Source of the DNA: an uncultured Alphaproteobacteria bacterium
GTDB lineage: Bacteria; Pseudomonadota; Alphaproteobacteria; RF32; CAG-239
NCBI GenBank assembly: GCA_910587405.1
Contig: CAJUKS010000004.1
Span: 1-64,000 of the forward strand
DNA: 64,000 nucleotides
Direction of reading: 5' to 3'
The translations under genes were made by a program, and so were the position numbers. The number at the start of each line of letters is the position of its first letter. The stretch's first letter is position 1. The notes under the pieces were generated by a model that saw only the letters and a list, made by a program, of their open reading frames with translations, did not search any database and was not told where the DNA came from. Shown here in pieces: positions 1 to 7,921 of the stretch.

Positions 1-3000
1 CGCCGCTCATGTCGTAATTACCTTTACGATAGGACAGGAACAGGCCCAGCTTGTTATTGAGATCGTGCTGCAGGTCACCGCCGGCTTCAATGCCCCAGAC
101 CTCGGCGTCGATATCGGTCGGGGTCTTGATGCGAAGCGTGTTGTAAACCGCGTTTGCCCACAGATTGTGGAAGGCCTCGCCGTTCCAGTAATAATCATAG
201 AAACCGCAACCCGGACAATACAGACGATTAGTGCTGACTTTGTTCATGATATTGTAAACCATGTTGCTGTTTTGCGCCAACGCAGCGGCGGGCAGAGATT
301 CGGCCCCGATCACTTCCGGTGCTACCGGACGGTCGCTGCCCGGCAACGGCTGCGGTTTGATCGACGGAATATCCGGCAGTTCCGGCGTCGGAACGTCAGG
401 AACATCCGGTTCTTCCGGTTCAACATACTTGTCCGGATTCTCTTCGTTGTTCATTGCAAAATACCATTTGTTGCTGTTGTCGGCAATTTGATCGTATTTG
501 ACGTCAAACAAATACGGGCTCTTGTAAACGCGCGAGACCACAAACGAGCCTTCGTTACCGGTGGTATCGTTTTCCGATTCTGCAAACAAAATCTCGCCTT
601 TGCCGCGGATATCGGCGTTTGACGAAGCATGTACAATCAGTTTGGTGACGCCTTCGACATTGCCATTAACATTCAACATATCCGCGCTCATGTTATCGGG
701 ATCAACGTCGATATGCATAAAGCTGTCAGTCGCCGAATAGCCTTTCAGTTTGACGGTTTCCAAATAACCGTTGGCGATATCAAACACGCCGTTGTTCAGC
801 GACAAATTAGTGACCGCAGCTGCGTCGTTCAGCGAGGCAACAAAAGCGCCTTTGCCGTCCCAGTTCTTGGCGCTCTGATCTTCGTGTTGATAAGAACCAA
901 AACGCAAGGTGGTACCGTTGACCGTCACTGTTCCCGCATCGACGATATCGTTATTCATCGCCACATATTGTGTTGTAGTGCCGGTAGCGGCATCAATGAT
1001 ATCATTGCCGGTAAAATTAAGATTATATTTTGAGTCAGCATAAATAAGATTACCGTTCTCATCAATGCCTATAGGAAATGATCCACCTTCAATATTGTCA
1101 TTAATTATCCATGCGCCGCCGCCGGTGGTATCGAAAGTAAGCATCGGCGTACCCTTACCATAAACAGCATTGTAAACTTTACCGCGTGTCGGATCTTTGG
1201 TATAGTTGCCGGACATGAAATGTATATTTGCCCCCGAAGTGAAAGTTATTTTTCCCGTGGTATAAACCGCACCACCGTTCGCTTTTCCTTCTGCAGCAGT
1301 ACTTTCAGCATAATTGCCGATGAAATCGCTGGTAATATTGCCGATTGTTCCATGATTATCAATCGCACCGCCATTGGCAGAAGAATCAGAGCTGAAAGCA
1401 TGATTCCCGGTAAAATCGCCAGTAATATTACCGATTTTATTCCAATTGTAAATTGCGCCGCCATAAGCATAATAAGAACCGGAACCAGACCCAAAATTTG
1501 AAGCATAACTGCCGATAAAATCTCCGATAATGTCGCCGATTGTTCCTGAGTTATAAATCGCGCCACCTCGAACAGAAGAACCGCCGGAAGCATAATTACC
1601 GATAAAGTCGCCGACAATATCGCCGATCGTGCCACTACCTTCATTATTAATCGCCCCGCCTGAGGCATAAGAACTGCCAGAAGCATAGTTACGGATGAAA
1701 TCGCCAGTAATACTGTTGATTGGAGCATTAACAGAAATTGTAGTATCACCGGTAGAATTATAAATAGCCCCGCCATAAGCAGATGAACCGGAAGACTGGG
1801 CATAGTTGCCGATAAAATCACCGCTGATACTATTGATTGTAGAGGAAGGACCAGAATTATAAATTGCCCCACCGTAAACGGAAGAATCTCCAGAAGCATA
1901 ATTGCCGATGAAATCGCCGATAATGCTGTTGACGGTACTACGACTATTATAAATCGCCCCGCCATAAGCACAAGCATACTTATTGGAAGTATGCACATAG
2001 TTGCCGATAAAGTTGCCGCTTATATTGCCGATTGTACTATTACTGTCATTGTAAATCACCCCATAAACATAAGAAGCGCCAGAGGCATAATTGCCGATGA
2101 AGTCGCCGGTTATATTGCCGATCGTAGCATTACTAGAGTTATAAATCGCCCCGCCGGGGTTAGAAGAAGAACTGGAAGTATAATTGCCGATAAAATCACC
2201 GGTAATATTGCCGATCGTACCACGAGAATTAGAAATTGCCCCGCTAATAGAAGCATAATTGCCGATGAAGTCACCGGTAATATCACCGATTGCACCCTCA
2301 TTCTCAATCGCTCCGCCACCGCTGGAAGCATAGTTATTGATAAAATCTCCGGTTATACTATTGATGCTGGCATTTTTGGTGTTGTAAATCGCCCCGCCTT
2401 CGGCAGAAACATCGGTAGAAACAAGCGTATTATTTCCTGTTGCCGTTCCTGTTACCGAGTTTCCAATAAAATCGGCCTCAATATCACCGATGATACCGGC
2501 ATTGTAAATCGCACCGCCATAAAAGTGCAGGTATCTGTTTTTACTGGTATTATTAACTAACTTTCCGCTGACATGGTTGTCTTTGAAAAGCTTGTTTTTG
2601 ATATCGCCGTAATTATTTCCGTCTGCATTATTAACGGCAACACCGCCCGATTGATAGGTAATTGATGCTGTCGGATTAGTAATTGTCGGGAACACAAGTT
2701 CCGGTTTGGTTATTGTTTCATATCCTTCCGGTTGGGTATAGGTATATTTGAAATACTTTGTCTGATCGTTTGGCAGTTGAACCGCAACCACGTCAGCCGC
2801 GTCTTTCTGGTCTTCATCGACTGCAGCCCAGCTGACGTTCTTTGATGTTGCAAACGCTTCCGGTTTCAGGTCGATTTTGTAGTATTTGGTGGTCAGGTTA
2901 CCTTCCGCATCCGCTTCCTGTAATGTGAAGTTATAATCGTTTTCCGAGCCTTCGGAATAGGAAAACACGCTGTTTTCTTCCAAAGTCGGGGTTAGAGAGG

Positions 3001-3070
3001 CGGCAATCGTCGGGGCGCTCAAAAAAGTCGTCGCCGTTAAGGCTATTGCCCAAGAAGTATGTTTAGTCAT
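1..3070 (-). CDS. Autotransporter-like adhesin with Pmp-type repeats (3' end outside window)
   Basis: A single open frame runs from the ATG at 3070 (AAGGA 12 bases upstream) off the left edge, about 1023 codons. It starts with a signal peptide (MTKHTSWAIALTATTF..., cut probably after TIAA). At roughly 1210-2530 it encodes about 13 imperfect repeats of about 30 residues of the form GGAIYN...TIGxITGDFIGNYAS, which combine GGA[IV] with FxxN, the two short motifs that define chlamydial polymorphic membrane proteins; these suggest a surface beta-helix. A Pro/Glu-rich linker (near 340-430) leads to WANAVYN...EVWGIEAGGDLQHDL...LGLFLSYRKGNYD, which reads like the start of an autotransporter beta-barrel. 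The role is presumably a secreted, outer-membrane-anchored adhesin. The family is inferred from motifs; the barrel end and C-terminal Phe are not visible. Confidence 0.85.
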   Translation of the reverse strand, partial: MTKHTSWAIALTATTFLSAPTIAASLTPTLEENSVFSYSEGSENDYNFTLQEADAEGNLTTKYYKIDLKPEAFATSKNVSWAAVDEDQKDAADVVAVQLPNDQTKYFKYTYTQPEGYETITKPELVFPTITNPTASITYQSGGVAVNNADGNNYGDIKNKLFKDNHVSGKLVNNTSKNRYLHFYGGAIYNAGIIGDIEADFIGNSVTGTATGNNTLVSTDVSAEGGAIYNTKNASINSITGDFINNYASSGGGAIENEGAIGDITGDFIGNYASISGAISNSRGTIGNITGDFIGNYTSSSSSNPGGAIYNSSNATIGNITGDFIGNYASGASYVYGVIYNDSNSTIGNISGNFIGNYVHTSNKYACAYGGAIYNSRSTVNSIIGDFIGNYASGDSSVYGGAIYNSGPSSTINSISGDFIGNYAQSSGSSAYGGAIYNSTGDTTISVNAPINSITGDFIRNYASGSSYASGGAINNEGSGTIGDIVGDFIGNYASGGSSVRGGAIYNSGTIGDIIGDFIGSYASNFGSGSGSYYAYGGAIYNWNKIGNITGDFTGNHAFSSDSSANGGAIDNHGTIGNITSDFIGNYAESTAAEGKANGGAVYTTGKITFTSGANIHFMSGNYTKDPTRGKVYNAVYGKGTPMLTFDTTGGGAWIINDNIEGGSFPIGIDENGNLIYADSKYNLNFTGNDIIDAATGTTTQYVAMNNDIVDAGTVTVNGTTLRFGSYQHEDQSAKNWDGKGAFVASLNDAAAVTNLSLNNGVFDIANGYLETVKLKGYSATDSFMHIDVDPDNMSADMLNVNGNVEGVTKLIVHASSNADIRGKGEILFAESENDTTGNEGSFVVSRVYKSPYLFDVKYDQIADNSNKWYFAMNNEENPDKYVEPEEPDVPDVPTPELPDIPSIKPQPLPGSDRPVAPEVIGAESLPAAALAQNSNMVYNIMNKVSTNRLYCPGCGFYDYYWNGEAFHNLWANAVYNTLRIKTPTDIDAEVWGIEAGGDLQHDLNNKLGLFLSYRKGNYDMSG
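1210..2530 (-). repeat. Tandem coding repeats (about 13 x 30 residues) of the adhesin
   Basis: The DNA repeats the pattern ...GGCGGCGCAATT TAT AAT ... GGCGATTTTATCGGCAAT TATGC about every 85-110 bases. Units differ in a Ser/Gly/Tyr-rich linker of variable length. The similarity between units gives scope for slippage or recombination that would change the length of the surface domain. Confidence 0.85.
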
Positions 3071-3103
3071 TTCTACACAATCCTTATCTAAATGCATTTA
3101 AAA

Positions 3104-3225
3104 GTTCGTTTTTTTGATACATTTTGCTCTTCTGCACTCTTCTTGCTACTCTATTGATAATCTCACAATTTTCTTGATCTTCATTTTTATTTGTTGTACG
3201 ATTTATCTGTATCAAAAAAACGAAC
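3104..3225. repeat. 18-bp perfect inverted repeat flanking 86 bp upstream of the adhesin gene
   Basis: GTTCGTTTTTTTGATACA at 3104-3121 is the exact reverse complement of 3208-3225. The intervening 3122-3207 lies immediately upstream of the adhesin start at 3070. This geometry is that of an invertible promoter segment, but no site-specific recombinase gene is in the window. The flanking sequence does not extend the match, and the A/T run makes part of it low complexity. Confidence 0.6.
3175..3203 (+). promoter_or_regulatory. Possible sigma70 promoter inside the putative invertible segment
   Basis: TTGATC, 17 bases, TACGAT reads on the plus strand, away from the adhesin gene. If the segment inverted, it would point at the adhesin. 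The match is only 4/6 in each box, so this is a weak call. Confidence 0.3.
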
Positions 3226-3428
3226 CTTTTTTTGCGACATCTCGAATTTCCCTTTTTCTAAAAATCAAAACAAAACGTTTTATCGTTATCTATGACCATA
3301 AACTTCCTCATCTGACGCAAGTGATATTAGCTGCCCCAAACTTCGTTCGTTTCACCCAACGACTCCGTAATCCTGACGGCCGTATGTTTGCATCTCCCCG
3401 TTTGCGCAAATCAAGTGGCCTTCAAACC

Positions 3429-3462
3429 ATAAAAAAACTCCCCGAGTATTCTCAGGGAGTTT
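3429..3462 (-). terminator. Rho-independent terminator of rplJ-rplL
   Basis: AAACTCCC and GGGAGTTT (3435-3462) form the stem; on the minus strand it is followed by a T run. It lies just after the rplL stop and so ends the ribosomal operon before the adhesin gene. Confidence 0.85.
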
Positions 3463-3485
3463 TTAAGTTGCAATTAAAACTGAAA

Positions 3486-3854
3486 TTACTTCAATTCAAC
3501 CTTAGCGCCGGCAGCTTCAAGTTTCTTCTTGATTTCTTCGGCTTCGGCTTTCGGAGCGCTTTCTTTTACAGTCTTCGGCGCACCGTCAACCAGGTCTTTG
3601 GCTTCTTTCAGGCCCAACTGGGTGATTGCTCTGATTTCTTTAATGACGTTAATCTTGTTGTCACCGGCAGCAACCAGAACAACTTCGAATTCGTCTTTTT
3701 CTTCTTCGGCAGCGGCAGCGGCACCACCGGCGGCAACAGCAACGGCGGCAGCGGCAGAAACGCCCCATTTTTCTTCTAACATTTTAGAAAGATCAGCAGC
3801 TTCCATAACAGTCAGGGCTGACAATTCATCGACTAATTTGGCTAAATCGGCCAT
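3486..3854 (-). CDS. rplL: 50S ribosomal protein L7/L12
   Basis: 122 residues, the normal length. The N-terminal dimerisation segment (LAKLVDELSALTVMEAADLSKMLEEKWGV) is followed by an Ala/Val/Gly/Glu-rich hinge (about 35-53). The C-terminal factor-binding domain (EFEVVLVAAGDNKINVIKEIRAITQLGLKEAKDLVDGAPK...) is the classic L7/L12 fold that recruits translational GTPases to the ribosomal stalk. It lies 61 bases after rplJ, in the same transcript. Unusually, the terminator follows directly and rpoB is not next. Confidence 0.98.
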   Translation of the reverse strand: MADLAKLVDELSALTVMEAADLSKMLEEKWGVSAAAAVAVAAGGAAAAAEEEKDEFEVVLVAAGDNKINVIKEIRAITQLGLKEAKDLVDGAPKTVKESAPKAEAEEIKKKLEAAGAKVELK

Positions 3855-3915
3855 TTTTTTTCTCCAATAAATAAAATTAAATCTTTTAAATTAAAAACCA
3901 CAAACAAGCGGCAAC

Positions 3916-4419
3916 CTAAGCTGCCATGTCCTTTTCCGAGTAAGCTTTGGTAACCCGGGCCAACTGAGCGGCCGGAGCCTGCAGCAGACCGATGATCTTG
4001 GCGCGCAGTTCGTCGACCGACGGAATGCTTGCCAAACGCTTGATTTCTTCAACGGAGAGAACACCGGTTCCCATAGCGCCGCCGACGATAATCAGCTTTT
4101 CGTTACCTTTTGCAAATTCGACACAAGCTTTGCAGGCAGAAATCGGGTCGTTGGCAAATGCAATTGCGGTCGGACCGGTAAATTTGTCTGCCAAATCTGC
4201 AAACTTTGTATCTTTCAGAGCCAGACGAGTGATGCGGTTTTTAGTTACCTTGAACCCGGCACCGGCTTTGCGGATGTTGTTTCTCAATTCAGAAACCTCA
4301 GCCACGGTAAGCCCTTTATAATGAGAGATTACCACAACTTCGGAATCGTCAAACAACTGCTTGAGTTCATTCAGCAATTGTGCTTTTTCATCACGATTCA
4401 CTTTTCTATCTCCAAACAA
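3916..4419 (-). CDS. rplJ: 50S ribosomal protein L10
   Basis: 167 residues. It begins MFGDRKVNRDEKAQLLNELKQLFDDSEVVVISHYKGLTVAEVSELR, the typical L10 N-terminus that binds 23S rRNA with L11. The C-terminal helix (from about 135, AKIIGLLQAPAAQLARVTKAYSEKDMAA) is where L7/L12 dimers attach. Together with L12 it forms the stalk base. Its 5' leader at 4440-4600 carries an L10-type autoregulatory structure. Confidence 0.98.
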   Translation of the reverse strand: MFGDRKVNRDEKAQLLNELKQLFDDSEVVVISHYKGLTVAEVSELRNNIRKAGAGFKVTKNRITRLALKDTKFADLADKFTGPTAIAFANDPISACKACVEFAKGNEKLIIVGGAMGTGVLSVEEIKRLASIPSVDELRAKIIGLLQAPAAQLARVTKAYSEKDMAA

Positions 4420-4485
4420 AACATCTAAAATCCAGATGTTATATTTTACAATTTCACCTTTGCGGCAAGCCGCGCGGTGAGGTTA

Positions 4486-4567
4486 ATCTGTCCAGGAGAA
4501 AAAAACTCATATCTTCACTCCCGTCTATGCAGGATATTTAAGGTTGCCCACCTGCAGTCTTGGACAG
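4486..4567 (-). promoter_or_regulatory. L10-type leader (autoregulatory RNA structure) of rplJL
   Basis: On the minus strand, CTGTCCA (4567-4561) pairs with TGGACAG (4492-4486). Between them lie AAGACTGCAGGTGG and CCTGCATAGACGGGAGTG, which resemble the conserved core of bacterial rplJ leaders bound by L10-(L12)4. The placement between rplA and rplJ is as expected. The assignment is by eye; a covariance-model scan would settle it. Confidence 0.65.
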
Positions 4568-4642
4568 TTTTTCAAAAAGGCCCGCAACCGAACCTTTCCG
4601 AAACGCGGGGCAGCGACAGCCGCCCCGAAATTTCAGCCGATC

Positions 4643-5326
4643 TTACAAGTTGGCAAGATCTACGTGCACGCCGGCACCCATGGTCGAACTGATCGAAATC
4701 TTTTTCAGATAAGTTCCTTTGGCACCCGACGGCTTGGCTTTGATAACAGCGTCGATCAAAGCCTTGGCATTTTCATAAATAGCTTCTTCGCTAAAGCTTA
4801 CTTTGCCGACACCGGCATGAACGATACCGGTCTTTTCGGCACGGTACTGAACTTCACCGGCTTTTGCTTTTTTAACCGCACCGGCAACATCCATGGTAAC
4901 CGTACCCAATTTCGGGTTCGGCATCAGGCCTTTCGGTCCCAGAACGCGGGCAACGCGACCGGCCAATCCCATCATGTCCGGGGTGGCGATGCAGCGATCA
5001 AAGTCAATTTTACCGGCCAAGATCGAGTCGATCAGATTTTCGGCACCGACGACATCGGCACCGGCAGCTTTTGCTTCATCGGCTTTTTCACCCTGAGCCA
5101 AAACGGCAACGCGGACGGTTTTACCGGTTCCGTTTGGCAGCGAGCAAACGCCGCGAACCATCTGGTCGGCATATTTCGGATCAATACCCAGGTTAATCGC
5201 CAAATCGACGGTTTCGTCAAATTTGGCATTCGCATTTTCTTTAACCAGCTTAACGGCATCCTTCAAAGAATACAGCTTAGACTTTTCAATGGTTTTATAT
5301 GCGTTTTCAATTCTTTTTCCTGCCAT
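4643..5326 (-). CDS. rplA: 50S ribosomal protein L1
   Basis: 227 residues from the ATG at 5326, preceded by GGAG at good spacing. MAGKRIENAYKTIEKSKLYSLKDAVKLVKENANAKFDETVDLAINLGIDPKYADQMVRG is the standard L1 N-terminus, and GPKGLMPNPKLGTV and the C-terminal SSTMGAGVHVD are L1 signatures. L1 binds the mobile L1 stalk of 23S rRNA and usually represses its own operon. It starts 4 bases after the rplK stop, so the two are co-transcribed. Confidence 0.98.
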   Translation of the reverse strand: MAGKRIENAYKTIEKSKLYSLKDAVKLVKENANAKFDETVDLAINLGIDPKYADQMVRGVCSLPNGTGKTVRVAVLAQGEKADEAKAAGADVVGAENLIDSILAGKIDFDRCIATPDMMGLAGRVARVLGPKGLMPNPKLGTVTMDVAGAVKKAKAGEVQYRAEKTGIVHAGVGKVSFSEEAIYENAKALIDAVIKAKPSGAKGTYLKKISISSTMGAGVHVDLANL

Positions 5327-5330
5327 TGTC

Positions 5331-5771
5331 CTACTCCACAACCTTTACACCCATCGAAACAGCCTGACCTTTTACCATATTCATGGCGGCTTCAACTGTT
5401 GCGCAGTTCAAATCCGGCATTTTGGCTTCGGCGATTTCTTTTACCTGAGCCATCGTAATCTGTCCGGCAAAAACCTTACCCGGTTCTTTGGAAGCAGATT
5501 TAATCTTGGCTGCCTGTTTGATATAATAAGCAACCGGCGGCAGCTTGGTGATAAAAGTAAACGACTTGTCTTCATAAGCGGTGATAACGACCGGCACCGG
5601 AATACCCGGTTCCATTTTCTGGGTTGCTGCATTGAAAGCTTTGCAGAATTCCATAATATTCAAGCCTTTCTGGCCCAAAGCAGGACCGACCGGCGGAGAA
5701 GGGTTAGCCTTTCCGGCGGGGATTTGCAGCTTGATTAATCCTAAAATCTTCTTTTTAGATTTAACAGCCAT
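5331..5771 (-). CDS. rplK: 50S ribosomal protein L11
   Basis: 146 residues. KKILGLIKLQIPAGKANPSPPVGPALGQKGLNIMEFCKAFN is the L11 N-terminal domain with the proline-rich turn that contacts the GTPase-associated centre. The C-terminal rRNA-binding part (KEIAEAKMPDLNCATVEAAMNMVKGQAVSMGVKVVE) is complete. It is first of the rplK-rplA pair, with GAGG before the ATG. In most bacteria nusG is directly upstream; here mscL and an orphan gene intervene. Confidence 0.98.
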   Translation of the reverse strand: MAVKSKKKILGLIKLQIPAGKANPSPPVGPALGQKGLNIMEFCKAFNAATQKMEPGIPVPVVITAYEDKSFTFITKLPPVAYYIKQAAKIKSASKEPGKVFAGQITMAQVKEIAEAKMPDLNCATVEAAMNMVKGQAVSMGVKVVE

Positions 5772-5793
5772 TTTAATACCTCACTTTACAGGT

Positions 5794-5897
5794 TTGTGGT
5801 AAGATTATGGCGAATCCCCCACAAATTGTGATAAATAAACGAATTTTCATTAAGAAAGGGACTCCCCTCCTTAATGATTCGCCTTTGTATACCACAA
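5794..5897 (-). promoter_or_regulatory. Nested-helix leader / promoter region of rplK
   Basis: Three nested complementary pairs occur: TTGTGGTA (5794-5801) with TACCACAA (5890-5897), GGCGAATC (5809-5816) with GATTCGCC (5876-5883), and CATTAAG (5848-5854) with CTTAATG (5870-5876). A minus-strand promoter TTGCAA (5913-5908), 16 bases, TATACA (5891-5886) would start transcription near 5879, at the middle helix. It could be an L1- or L11-responsive leader; the inner helices are the more credible part. Confidence 0.5.
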
Positions 5898-5964
5898 TCA
5901 ATTCATTTTGCAAGCTTTTTCTTTACCACAAGCACTCTTTTTTCAGAGTTGCCGATATCTTCGG

Positions 5965-5993
5965 TTGACAACGCCGACGCAATCGCCTATTCT
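5965..5993 (+). promoter_or_regulatory. Promoter of the orphan gene at 6043
   Basis: TTGACA, 17 bases, TATTCT. It is followed by a 45-base A/T-rich leader without a Shine-Dalgarno sequence. Confidence 0.7.
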
Positions 5994-6042
5994 CTTTTTG
6001 CAATGATCAATTATTTTCACTAACATTTTAAAATTCAGCAAT

Positions 6043-6264
6043 ATGAAAAGCGAAAAAGTAACCTACTGTGTGGCACAAGGCGAAAATCTCAACATCTTTG
6101 CCGCCTCGCTGGAAGCGCTTTCCCTCTCGGGAAAATGCATCATCGCCAAATACGGCGCAACAGTCATGTACATCTCGGCGGGCTCTACCCAAACCGAAAT
6201 TCTGCGGTTGTTTGCCCATGCCGAATACAACGGTGCCGCAATGCAACTGGTCGGCAATCTCTGA
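6043..6264 (+). CDS. Orphan small protein, 73 aa
   Basis: I do not recognise the family. The protein (MKSEKVTYCVAQGENLNIFAASLEALSLSGKCIIAKYGATVMYISAGSTQTEILRLFAHAEYNG...) is soluble, with no signal peptide or membrane segment and mixed alpha/beta character. It is probably real because it sits in a complete unit: strong promoter, A/T-rich leader, ORF, then a terminator at 6291. It splits the usual nusG-rplK junction, on the opposite strand to both. No Shine-Dalgarno sequence precedes the ATG. Confidence 0.65.
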   Translation: MKSEKVTYCVAQGENLNIFAASLEALSLSGKCIIAKYGATVMYISAGSTQTEILRLFAHAEYNGAAMQLVGNL

Positions 6265-6290
6265 CCTTTCGCCGTTACATCCGTTCAAAA

Positions 6291-6322
6291 ACACTGCTGT
6301 CTTTCGACCGCAGTGTTTTTTA
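6291..6322 (+). terminator. Terminator after the 6043 gene
   Basis: ACACTGC and GCAGTGT form a 7-bp stem followed by six T. Confidence 0.8.
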
Positions 6323-6411
6323 GTTTCCGGCAGTTATCCGCCGCTTGGGTTTTTAAAACACGAAACGGATCCCCGGTATTCCGGAGATCCGTTTATCATT
6401 TTTTCTTTCAG

Positions 6412-6894
6412 CTACTTCAGTTCCGAAGTGCAGTGCGGGCAGCGAACCGCCTTGATCGGAATTTCCGAGCAGCAGTACGGACATTCCTTGGTGGTCGGCG
6501 CCGCAGCCGCGGCTTCTTCCGCCTCTTTGCTTTCAAGCGAACTCTGAACCTTGTTGATGCCTTTGATCAGCACAAATACGGCAAAGGCGACAATAATAAA
6601 ACTGATGACCGCGTTCAGAAAACTGCCGAGATTTAAAGTGGTTGCGCCGGCCTGAACCGCCTGTGCCAGCGAAGCATAGCTGCCTTCGTGTCCGGGAACG
6701 TCTTTCAACACAAAAAAGAGGTTGGAAAAATCCATCGTACCGAGCAATACCCCGATCGGCGGCATAATCACGTCTTTGACCATCGAGTCGACGATTTTGC
6801 CGAAAGCCGCCCCGATAATGATACCGACCGCCATGTCAATAACATTGCCGCGCATCGCAAATTTCTTAAATTCCGAAAAAAAAGACTTTAACAT
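6412..6894 (-). CDS. mscL: Large-conductance mechanosensitive channel with C-terminal zinc ribbon
   Basis: 160 residues from the ATG at 6894 (AGGAG upstream). MLKSFFSEFKKFAMRGNVIDMAVGIIIGAAFGKIVDSMVKDVIMPPIG is the canonical MscL N-terminal helix and pore-lining TM1. TM2 is at about 92-112. MscL opens under membrane tension to release solutes on osmotic downshock. After an Ala/Glu linker the last 23 residues add Cys138-x2-Cys141 and Cys152-x2-Cys155, a zinc-ribbon-like knuckle absent from E. coli MscL. It is a single gene between nusG and the 6043 gene. Confidence 0.95.
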   Translation of the reverse strand: MLKSFFSEFKKFAMRGNVIDMAVGIIIGAAFGKIVDSMVKDVIMPPIGVLLGTMDFSNLFFVLKDVPGHEGSYASLAQAVQAGATTLNLGSFLNAVISFIIVAFAVFVLIKGINKVQSSLESKEAEEAAAAAPTTKECPYCCSEIPIKAVRCPHCTSELK

Positions 6895-6983
6895 ATTTTT
6901 CTCCTGCAATTTTTGTTAATGTATCCTAATCTGCAAAAAAAGATTATCAACCCTCGGGCATAATCTTTTTTTGGCTTCGATGT

Positions 6984-7011
6984 AAAAAGCCGCCCTAAAA
7001 CAACGGCGGCT
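6984..7011 (-). terminator. Terminator after nusG
   Basis: AGCCGCC pairs with GGCGGCT, followed by a T run on the minus strand. This confirms that secE-nusG ends here and does not read into rplK. Confidence 0.8.
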
Positions 7012-7017
7012 CAAAAC

Positions 7018-7551
7018 TTAACTGACTTTTTCAACCTGATTGAATTCAAGCTCAACCGGGGTCGAACGTCCGAAGATCGATACCGAAAGCTTCAGACGCG
7101 ATTTTTCGGCATCCACTTCCTCGACCAAACCGATGAACGAAGCAAACGGACCGTCACAAACGCGAACCTGTTCGCCGATTTCGAAATTGACCACGGTCTG
7201 CGGACGTTCAACGCCTTCTTCAACCTGTTTGATAATGCGATGGGCTTCGGCATCCGAAATTGCCTGCGGTTTGTTGCGCGATCCCAAGAAGCCGGTAACC
7301 CGCGGCGTATTTTTAACCACGTGCCAGCTGTCATCCGACATTTCCATTCTCACTAGCACGTAACCGGGAAAAAACTTGCGTTCCGAATTGACTTTGGCGC
7401 CTTTTTTAATTTCGACGATATTTTCGGTCGGAACCATCACTTCCAGAATCTTATCTTCCATATTTTTCAAAACCGCCTGTTCGCGGAGCGATTCGGCAAC
7501 CTTTTTTTCCGAACCCGAATACACATGTACGACATACCAATGAGCAGCCAT
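7018..7551 (-). CDS. nusG: Transcription termination/antitermination protein NusG
   Basis: 177 residues from the ATG at 7551, with GGAG 10 bases upstream; a GTG six bases earlier is less likely. The NGN domain (AHWYVVHVYSGSEKKVAESLREQ...FFPGYVLVRMEMSDDSWHVVKNTPRVTGFLG) comes first. The C-terminal KOW domain (GEQVRVCDGPFASFIGLVEEVDAEKSRLKLSVSIFGR) follows. NusG binds RNA polymerase and couples to Rho and the ribosome. It is co-transcribed with secE. Confidence 0.97.
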   Translation of the reverse strand: MAAHWYVVHVYSGSEKKVAESLREQAVLKNMEDKILEVMVPTENIVEIKKGAKVNSERKFFPGYVLVRMEMSDDSWHVVKNTPRVTGFLGSRNKPQAISDAEAHRIIKQVEEGVERPQTVVNFEIGEQVRVCDGPFASFIGLVEEVDAEKSRLKLSVSIFGRSTPVELEFNQVEKVS

Positions 7552-7563
7552 TGCCACTTTCTC

Positions 7564-7761
7564 CTAACCAAAAATCAATTTAACGATAAAGCCGAACACC
7601 TGATCGACACAGAAGAAAAAGGCAGCGGCAATCGCCACCAGAATCAACACCATAACCGAAGTTTGAATCACTTCCTTATTGGTCGGCCACGTAACTTTTT
7701 TAACTTCCTGTTTTACTTGTCTGAAAAACAAAACCGGACTAACTTTTGCCATCAACTTCAT
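7564..7761 (-). CDS. secE: Preprotein translocase subunit SecE
   Basis: About 65 residues. FFRQVKQEVKKVTWPTNKEVIQTSVMVLILVAIAAAFFFCVDQVFGFIV shows the SecE signature (KKVTWPT) before a single transmembrane helix. SecE clamps SecY in the inner-membrane translocon. The start is uncertain: ATG at 7761, ATG at 7752 or GTG at 7791; homologues usually have few residues before the amphipathic helix. It is 12 bases ahead of nusG. Confidence 0.93.
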   Translation of the reverse strand: MKLMAKVSPVLFFRQVKQEVKKVTWPTNKEVIQTSVMVLILVAIAAAFFFCVDQVFGFIVKLIFG

Positions 7762-7892
7762 CCACTCAAAAAATTTTAAAACAACGCCCACATGACGTGA
7801 ACGGACAGCCCTGTTTTACCGGTCGCGGCATCCGATCGGAATTTTCCGAGCACCAAACCGCACCGCCGGGCAAGACTGTCTGATTTTTCAGC

Positions 7893-7921
7893 AACATAAA
7901 CTATTAAAAGCAATATTGCAA
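7893..7921 (-). promoter_or_regulatory. Probable promoter of secE-nusG
   Basis: TTGCAA, 17 bases, TATGTT on the minus strand, about 130 bases ahead of secE. The rest of 7792-8040 holds nothing else I can recognise. Confidence 0.45.

Noticed and set aside
1246..2560. Long repetitive open frames in other phases of the repeat array
   Set aside because: They are by-products of the adhesin repeats. The adhesin frame alone spans 1-3070 without interruption and has a signal peptide.
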